Shown here piece by piece: positions 56,051 through 64,000 of a stretch of 64,000 nucleotides of DNA. Positions within the stretch are counted from its first letter, which is position 1, and each line of letters starts with the position of its first letter. The notes beneath the pieces were generated by a model that worked only from the letters and a program-made list of their open reading frames with translations, did no database searches and was not told where the DNA came from. Both the position numbers and the translations under genes were made by a program. The stretch is from assembly GCF_002775205.1 (NCBI RefSeq), contig NC_036456.1:7467463-7531462 (forward strand), written 5' to 3'. Source of the stretch: Xiphophorus maculatus. Taxonomy: Eukaryota > Chordata > Actinopteri > Cyprinodontiformes > Poeciliidae.

Positions 56051-58519
56051 CATGAGATTGGAGAAATTAAAAACTCACCATTGTTGCTGTAATCTGCCAT
56101 CCTGTTAACAACATACAAAAACTTGGGAGTGCTTTCATTGCCAGGAAGCTGCTTATCAGGAAACCTTGTGCTGTGTCTATGGTCAACTATTAAACTTAAT
56201 AAATATTCATATTTGATAACTTCCTGGATCTGATTACCCTCTAGATTTGAACTCGGTGCTGCAAATACAAACAATACCACTTGGAACCTCCGCTTCACTC
56301 TATATGTGTTTATAGAAGCAGGTTGTAGTCGCACGCGCCAGATGTGCGACTGTCACAAACCGGGGCTTTCTGTTACAGTTGTGCTGACTTGTGTAAAGTC
56401 TGAAGCTTTTTCTCTGCTATCGTCTGTTTATGTGTATGTAACTCCTTCCTTTTCACATCGCCGCTCCTCTTTGTTATTGTTTGGGTTCACTGATAGGCGC
56501 TGATTCACCCTCACGCAACAACACACTCGTTGAGTGCGCCAAAGTTCCTTGTACGTCTGTGTGTGTGAGGTCTGATGCATACTGTTTTCTCTTACTGTGG
56601 AGGTTTTTGTCTGGGGTAAGTGGATGTGTGTGGTCCGTGCAGTCCAAAAAATTGGCCAATTTGTCATCTTTCTTCCTTGTTAGCATGATTTAAGTGTGTG
56701 CTTGCACAATGATTTCTAGGGATTTGGTCTTTGTTATGAACAAACTGAGAGAAAACTAGGAAAAATCTATCAAAATATTGAGAGGTTTCCTTCCTGCAAC
56801 ATGCCTACAGTAGTGAAGGGGTCAGGTTTAGAGGTACTTACTACTAATTCAGTGTGTAAAATGTAGCATTTATCTTGTTCTGTGTTCAGTGCGCGGCATT
56901 GAGGACGTCCTGTGTTTATTCCTAGAGTTCTGGTTTGGACTTTTGCTTCCCACCTCAAAAGGTCATCTGAGGATCTTTTGGACAACGCAACAAACCATGG
57001 ATTAGCTCATGTCCAGCCTTCTGCCAAATGTGACTTCAGCTCAGCCTCCGATTGCCAGGAAAAGAGACGGAGGAGTCACGCAAAAACAGACTGAGATTCA
57101 GCGGTAACAAAAAACAGTGAAGAGAAATTTTCACGGTATAGCACCTAAGTCACTTTTATAGTCAGAAACTGTCTCTTCTTGAAAGTAAAGATAACAATCA
57201 TGTATCCTCTCTGCAGATAGAGATCTCAGAGGAAAGAACACGCTGATTGAAGAAGCCATCTGGTTTTGCTATTAAAGAAGTCGATGTAGCCTTTTCTGTA
57301 ATCCACTTGTGGAGTAACAAACTGGCTACGCCTGCAGTAGAAATTGTCAGTTAAATATTATCGTTTTGTCTCAATTTCACAATTAAATGGGGTCCCGAAT
57401 TCAATGCCCACGATGGGCGTTGAAGTCCCATGTTGGGCAACATTGTTCACACCAATGTTGGGCCAACAGGGAGTGGACTACCTGGTGCCTGGTTGACCAA
57501 CAGCCCAAGGTCAAGCAGCAGGTGGTTTCCAGACCTGGCTCTAGAAGGGTTTGCCTTTACAAATACGACTGCATCTTATGTTTTCTTCATAAGAAGACTG
57601 GGCTTGTCGTGGCATGTTTCACAAAACATGTGTGTGTGTGTGTGTGTGTGGTTTGGGCACAGTAAAATCTTTCCATCTCATATTAGTAATTAGACAACAT
57701 TTTGGAGCAAAATAAAATCTGTCACTCCAAATATTTAGATTTAATTCATAGCCACTAATAACTAATCCCCCATACGCCACAAACTGTAGCCAAAATACAC
57801 AACGATCTCTCTCTCTCGCTCTCTCTCTGCCTGTCTTTCCACCTCCTGTCCCCCCTGTAGTCTCTGTGTGTTATGATTAAGGGTCCACATCACAGAATCA
57901 AGTTACAGTCAGTTTTAGGGCTCAAGGGTGGGACGGATTTTTCAGCAGTGATGCAAATACTTTTTAAAAGGATTTTTTTTTTAGGCAGATGGTAAGAGGA
58001 ACTAATAATCTGGATTCAAAAGAGATCCCTGGGCACTGATCAAAAATTATTGAATGTATTTTATAAGGGCGAAAGCCCTCAAAAAAGCATATGAGGAAAC
58101 AAGAGGATTATGTATAAATAACTGTTGAAGGAAGGTGAAAGGTAGATCCATTTGACTTCATTTTGTGTCTTGTCTCTGCTTCTTAAGTTAAAATAACAAG
58201 GCCAAATCCGATGTCAGCTGGCTAAAGTACATCAACAATTCAGCTTTTCGGCTTACTGAAATTCCAGAGTCATGCGATGAAAGTTACTGAAACCTCCAAA
58301 AGACAAGTTCTTCCTCAACTTTTTGGTCTGCACTGTACCAGAATCAGCCCAGTGTCCAGGCAAAGACCTCCCTGTTTGTGTAGCCAGGTCATTTGGACCA
58401 GGATGAAACGGAAATCAGGGATCAGAAGGGAAAATGAGTGGAAAGAGAAGAGAGGGAGTTTGGAGTAGAAACAGGACTCCGAGTCCTGTTTGGAGTTTTA
58501 GAGGAGTCTCTCTGTTTTA

Positions 58520-58570
58520 GACTCCCCTGAAAGGGGAGTCCTGTTTTAGGACCAGGGAGTCCTAAAACAG
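58520..58570. repeat. Two adjacent perfect hairpins
   Basis: GACTCCCC-TGAAA-GGGGAGTC (58520-58540) is followed without a gap by CTGTTTTAGGAC-CAGGGA-GTCCTAAAACAG (58541-58570). The surrounding 58470-58515 repeats GGAGT/GAGTC words. Origin unknown; may be slipped-strand duplication. Confidence 0.7.
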
Positions 58571-61500
58571 TCAAAGCAGTGACAGAGGAGGAAGATGGAT
58601 GGGTTGCCTAAAGTCCTTATTTAAACCCACCGCGTGATACCCTCCAAACAATGGCTGTCCATGAACAGATCTATCATAGAAAGTGCTGTAATACCAATAA
58701 AGATTTGTTTTTTCCTTTGTTTATGGATTTTCTTTTGGACTTGTCACTCAAGTAAAATAAAACAACAACAAAAAACAATGGTTTTATTTTACTAATAAAA
58801 TGAAAGCGTTAGCTTTTAGCTCTTATTTTGAGAAACAAACTTCTTGGTTGAGCACAAAATAATGTGAAATGTAAAATGTGTTGGAATCAATATTTCTAGG
58901 ATTAACTAGTTCTTTATAAGCCCATATTTATATTGGGGTTCTTCTAAAGTCAAGATTACATTATTTTACTCAGACTCTGCAAAGCTTATGAACTTTTTGC
59001 TAAAAATACTACTTTATAGTTATTTTTATTGTTTTGTCAAATATCTTTTTGTATTACTGGTCAACAGTTGGGGAGATAGAAATTCTTATTTCATGAGTTT
59101 ATTATGAGTAATAATAAATAAATTTTGAAGATAAAGTCATTCAGCTTTGGATTTGTGCATAACAAATCATGTTCCCTTTAAGTGGACCATCAGTATTCTT
59201 GTTGATGTATTATTCCAGTGAAAAAGTTTAACTGTTTTCATTGTAAAAAAAAAATAAGTGAAATGCTCCATCAACCATGCGAGACTAAACAAACTCAAGT
59301 TTTAAAATCTTCACACTGTTTATATTGTTTGGCTTCTTTTTTTTTATGAGGTATTTTTCATCGTCTTTGCCGTCGGTCGCTCCCGTCCAGTCGGTCTCTC
59401 GCTCCGCTGATAAAAGAGAAGCGCACAACAAAATCTTTAAATATGAACTTTCACTGCAGCTCCCTGCGGCTTTAAAAGCCCACTGAGAAAAAGACGTGAA
59501 AGTCGTATCAATAAATGAGGTACAAAAAACAACAACAATAACAATAAGATGGAGTGTGTTTCTGTCAAACGGCAGAAAAATTCCCATAAACCCCAGAACA
59601 CTGGAGCTTTAACAAAGGGCCGAGGCTGAATAGGAAGAACGATGCAGAGCCGAGGATTAACTGTAAAGTCAAAGAGAACCGGAGAGCCATGAGCTGCTGT
59701 GCGTCGTACCATGTAATTGAGGACAGAAAGCCAACACACAGAGACACTCACACACATGTAAGACTTTTGGTTAGGCTAGCTTAATAACGCAGCACATTTG
59801 TGTTCTCATGTTGGAATGCTAATTAGGACGTGACCACAGCTGTGTTTGTGTGTCTCTCAGCTAATACTGTCTCCTATCACTGTGTTTGCTCAGCTAACAG
59901 GGCAATAAAGTGCTAATAAATGCTAGTTAGTGTTTGCAAAAGCAGTGAACACACGCATACGACGTCATCTAGCATGTAGCTATTTATGCTGCTCATATTT
60001 ATGCTTATTATGCCAACATTTAAGGATTTTAAAACCTAAAAGTTTGGAATAAAATGATTTCATAATAAGCTGGTATTAGTTGGACAATTAGTCGAACGAG
60101 CTTGATGAGAGGTTACTCTGGATTTCAATCTAAATCAAGAAACAAGGTGTACACTGATGATCTTTGACCCTTTGGTTTTGTAAAAATTTAATGAACTTTG
60201 GCTCCGTTACGTTTTTTATCCTTCAGAAAGTTCAGAATCAGCAGCTCAAACTTAAAAGAAAATCTGAATCCATTCAATTTAATACTTTTTGTAGTACAGG
60301 ACAAGTAAATAAAAAAAAAACTCAAAGAAAATTTGTCACTGAAGTAGGCAAAGTATTTTGAAAACAAAGATCTTAAATCTCACAATTTGCAATAAAGTAA
60401 CTTGAATTACCAATGACGTACCTTGGCATACAAATTAAACATGACGCTATAGGCTTTGTCATCCTTTTAAAAGTCTCTTGACCTAAATAGTGTCAGCAAT
60501 TAGTCAACCTATTTCTAAGAAGTAGGTCAAGTGAGATGACTAGAGAAACTTACAGGACCTGAGTGTTTGGTGGAAGAATAGGAGCAAATCCCGCTAGGAA
60601 ACGCGATTACATTAGCGACAATACTTGATAAAGTGGGTGTGTCAAAGTACAAGCATTACTCATGTTTGTTGTCAGGCCTTCTGGAATGTGTGGTGCTATG
60701 AAGTGGACAAGTTCAAGAATATCAAAAACAAATGTCTAAAATATATTTTAAAAAAAATTATAAGCTTTACCTTATCTCTATAAAGCAGTGTACTTTGACA
60801 GTATTATAACATTTATCTATTAGTCTTCAAAATTCTTGCCATTTTCAGAGTTCAAGAAACAGATGAAGGTTATTGTTTAATGTGCAAAATGGAAAACTAT
60901 TTGCATGGACCTCCGACAATGAAATGCAGCTCCGCTCAATCCATTTTCACCGACCTGCTCTCTTGTGCTGATCCACCTGGCCCTCATCTTGTGGTAACCA
61001 AATTATTCCCATTCCTACTGTAAACATATACAGAAGCTGCTTTTCTTTGCTGGAAAGTCTTCTACAACTGAACCACAATTAAAGGTGCACACTTACAGAG
61101 AACTGGCAAAGGACTTTTTAAAAGTGTGCTGCTATTTTGCTTTAAACACGTTTATTCTGTTTAAGATTTGTCTTTCCCAATAAATTCAATACTTTATTCA
61201 CTGCTGGTGACTTAATTCTCAACCTGTTGTCACAATGTTCCCTATCTTGCTATGTTTGCTAGCGCGTTGAAAAACATCTGTCACAAAGGCCAAAGTAGCA
61301 GTAGTGCATTAATATTGGGATTCATTTACTGTAGTTTAAACTGTGTCAAGATGGAGCATGTTACTGTTGTCTAGATGTGGACATCTCTTTTTATTTTATT
61401 TAGTTTTATTTTTGTTTTTAAGGATCAACTGATGGTCTGGTAGTGTAATTTTAATGCTTTATCAGGCCTCAAGCTTTACTATTAACTGAATAAATCAGAA

Positions 61501-63240
61501 AGTATCAATTTCACTTTTTAGTTTCAAGCTTCTGCCAAGCTGAGGTGAGTGAACCACCATCAGTGCATTTTGTAGGATTTGGCAATTTCATACTTTTGTC
61601 ATTGTTAAAATATTGGTGAATGTATCCAAAAAATGCAATGTTCTGGTGATGAAACATTTTAGCTTCAATAACATTCCATGCCAGCTACGCTAAAGCTAAC
61701 ACAGACAAAATGCTAGCTCTGAATATACGTGGTAAACAAAGATTTACTCTTCTTCAGAGACAGTATGGTTGTATTGGAAATATTTATAAATGTATGCGCA
61801 TTTCTATTTCCCACCTTTCGAATGTATACTTATAAATAACAGTGGAAACTTAGCATAAGGATAGCTAATGACAAGCAACAGCACATGAAAAGACTAGATT
61901 TTATGTCATTTTGGGGTGTTACTGGATTAGCATGATCCCAGCCTGAAAATGGAGATTTGTTCTGGTACAAGAAAAACATCTTCTTGGAATCAGCCAGAAC
62001 ATGTCCACAGGCATTTTCTCTTTCTAATTCTAGTGCTAGTTTTTTTTTTTTAACTCTGAACTCAATAATAAGAGCTGCCTGTCCACCTGTCAGATCGCAT
62101 AAATGTAACAATTAAATGCCCATTGAATGCTTTTCACTCTAATCTCCCCCAAATCTCTTCTCCAGCTCTTGTCCATGACGGTTTACTCACTAAACCTTAC
62201 TGTTGGCCTCATCCCTTGTCTTGCCAATAAAAAACATTTTGGTTTTGACTTTTTATTTAAAATAAAATCTGTCTATAACCCCTTACAAGATTTTAGCGGT
62301 TAAAAAAGAGAGACAAAATCTCTGGTCATTGTTGTTCCATTCTATCAGAGTCTCTGGAGTAAATTTTTGGCCGTATGTCTCTTGAAATAACTTCACATTT
62401 GTAGGAGCTTCTAAGGTGTTTGGACATGCAGGAACAAAAGTCATCCGTAAATCAACCTTTGAGCACACATTTGGCTCCGTGTGCAGCTGCCGAAAGGAAA
62501 ACCGTAATAATATCTTTGGGGCGAAAAGGGCAGTAAGTCAAAACGTCCCTTCAAGTCTTGAATTTAAAGTAACATTGTCAGTTTTTGTTAACTGTCTTTG
62601 CCTGTAAAATACAGTCGGCGAGCGGGCGCAAACTCCACATGACAGCGTCGTAGCTCTGACACGGCGTTGTATCACAAAAAGAACTGACTGCGTTTTCCAC
62701 AAATTGCCATTCGGTGTTTAATTTTTGGGTTAATTTGAATTTAGTTTTTCATATCCAAATAAATGGAGTAATTCCTTCCAGACGTTTGGCAGAGAGGCAG
62801 ACGAGACACATACTGTACTAGTTATGAGAAAAGCACAGAAGTCTTGTTTCCAGAAATGGATGCGTAGGCCTCAGCCTTCGGTAACATAGATAAAAATCTA
62901 GAATTATTATGAAAGCATGCTTCCAATAGCAGACCGGGGCTTTAAAAATATTAATATCAGGGAGTGACAAAAGAAAACCTCTAGACGTTTAAGCGATGCT
63001 TACATGTTTCTGTTTCTACTTTGAGAGTTACATTGATTTTCCTCTAGGGGAGCTCATAGTGAATCAGATCATTCATTTCTGAAATGTGTTGTAAAACTTC
63101 TAAGGTAAAGGTAAAAAAAAATCTAAAATAGAGCTATAATTTTGTGAGTAAAGCAGGGGCACCATATAGGGGGGGAAAGTTATGACAATTCTAAGAGCCC
63201 CTGACCAACAGGGGGCCCTCCATAATTATTGTTTTTTTTT

Positions 63241-63273
63241 ATTCATAGAAATTTTAAAAAAATTTCTATGAAT
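63241..63273. repeat. AT-rich perfect hairpin
   Basis: ATTCATAGAAATTT (63241-63254), 5-base loop, AAATTTCTATGAAT (63260-63273), followed by a partial third copy (ATTCTATGAAT). Confidence 0.75.
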
Positions 63274-64000
63274 GGCATTCTATGAATGCCCTGTCAATTA
63301 CAAAATTAATTATATTGTGTTTTTTTAAAAATAGTTTTTAGCAGTAAAAATTAAATGTTAGACCAAGACCAGACCAAAAAGCACACATCCATATTTGCAC
63401 TGACTAATAAACTTGTTTTTCTGTTTTTCGTCTTTCACAAGGCAGAAACATCCAGGAAATGTTTCCAACTCGGCTGTCGGCATTAATCATCTCATTTAGA
63501 GAAAGATCTATGAACTGGAACAACTTCCCTTTCAAGCCTGGATTCTCGGAACAATCAAGGAAAACATAATAATGACAACAAATCCCTCTAGAGTCTCTAA
63601 CAGGTTCCCTTGGCCTCTAAAAGTTGGCAAATGTGCAAGTTGGCAGCTTCAGCAGCGTTCAACACCTCGTGAAATATCTGAGATGTTTCTGAGTAATTTC
63701 TGCTGGATAACAATAACCGGTCGAGTCGCATGGCAAAGTTACAGCACGTCAACAAAGAACAGCTGTGGAGGGGAGGCCTTGACTGCTGTCGCATTGGCGC
63801 GGCTTTGAATCTAAATTTGAAAAACAGATCTAGTTTCTGTCAAATCCTTCTGGAATAACACAAGCCATGACCGAAATGAAACACATCTAGCTTTCATTTG
63901 AGGATAAATCTACTTTTCTTCTCTGAACCGTTGAGAAGAGTCATTGGGAGAATAAGCCATCATTGAGAAATATTACATACTAATCACAAGTAGTGTGACT

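Larger units (their letters stand above)
56051..64000. other. Intron or intergenic, no gene recognised
   Basis: No TNF-homology exon or other gene identified. Simple repeats: (TG)n at about 57630-57649, (TC)n at 57806-57829. Adjacent hairpins lie at 58520-58570, and a 14-bp palindromic stem at 63241-63273. Many short frames, none convincing. Confidence 0.35.

Overview
The window looks like nuclear DNA of a ray-finned (teleost) fish. The genes are split by introns with GT-AG junctions, some only about 90 bases long. tRNA-derived SINEs, hAT elements and Tc1/mariner relics fill much of the AT-rich space between genes. One gene is clearly vertebrate cyclin B3. No bacterial-type operons, rRNA genes or CRISPR arrays were seen.

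Layout. 1-1495: no gene recognised. 1496-10463: a complete, very young Ty3/gypsy-type LTR retrotransposon (8,968 bp). It has two 1,318-bp LTRs that look almost identical, a 4-bp target duplication (TGAA), a primer site matching tRNA-Arg, and intact gag and pol frames. Gag and pol are joined by a textbook -1 frameshift signal (TTTAAAC plus a predicted pseudoknot). 10464-27180: gene-poor DNA with SINE, hAT-MITE and other repeat relics. 27185-32670: cyclin B3 (ccnb3) on the minus strand, 11 coding exons giving 431 residues, plus a probable non-coding first exon and a CCAAT promoter. 33250-33622: a SINE. 39130-41500: the last exon and 3' UTR of a plus-strand gene whose protein carries several helices resembling PKA-RII-binding (A-kinase-anchor) helices. 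41570-43770: a Tc1-like relic split by a 1,325-bp hAT element that contains a 39-base C run. 46509-46644: a possible orphan minus-strand exon. 48172-49395: a SINE split by a 923-bp hAT element. 50140-50798: a CpG-rich promoter and first coding exon of a type II membrane protein of TNF-ligand type, followed by two decayed tandem copies of the exon end and donor region. 51500-64000: large intron or intergenic DNA with a Tc1-like relic, a tRNA-SINE and several hairpins.

The gene order ccnb3 / A-kinase-anchor-like / TNF ligand resembles two human regions at once: AKAP4-CCNB3 on Xp11.22 and AKAP11-TNFSF11 on 13q14. This suggests a remnant of an ancestral cluster that was later split between paralogous chromosomes. 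All family names rest on motif recognition by eye; no database search was possible.
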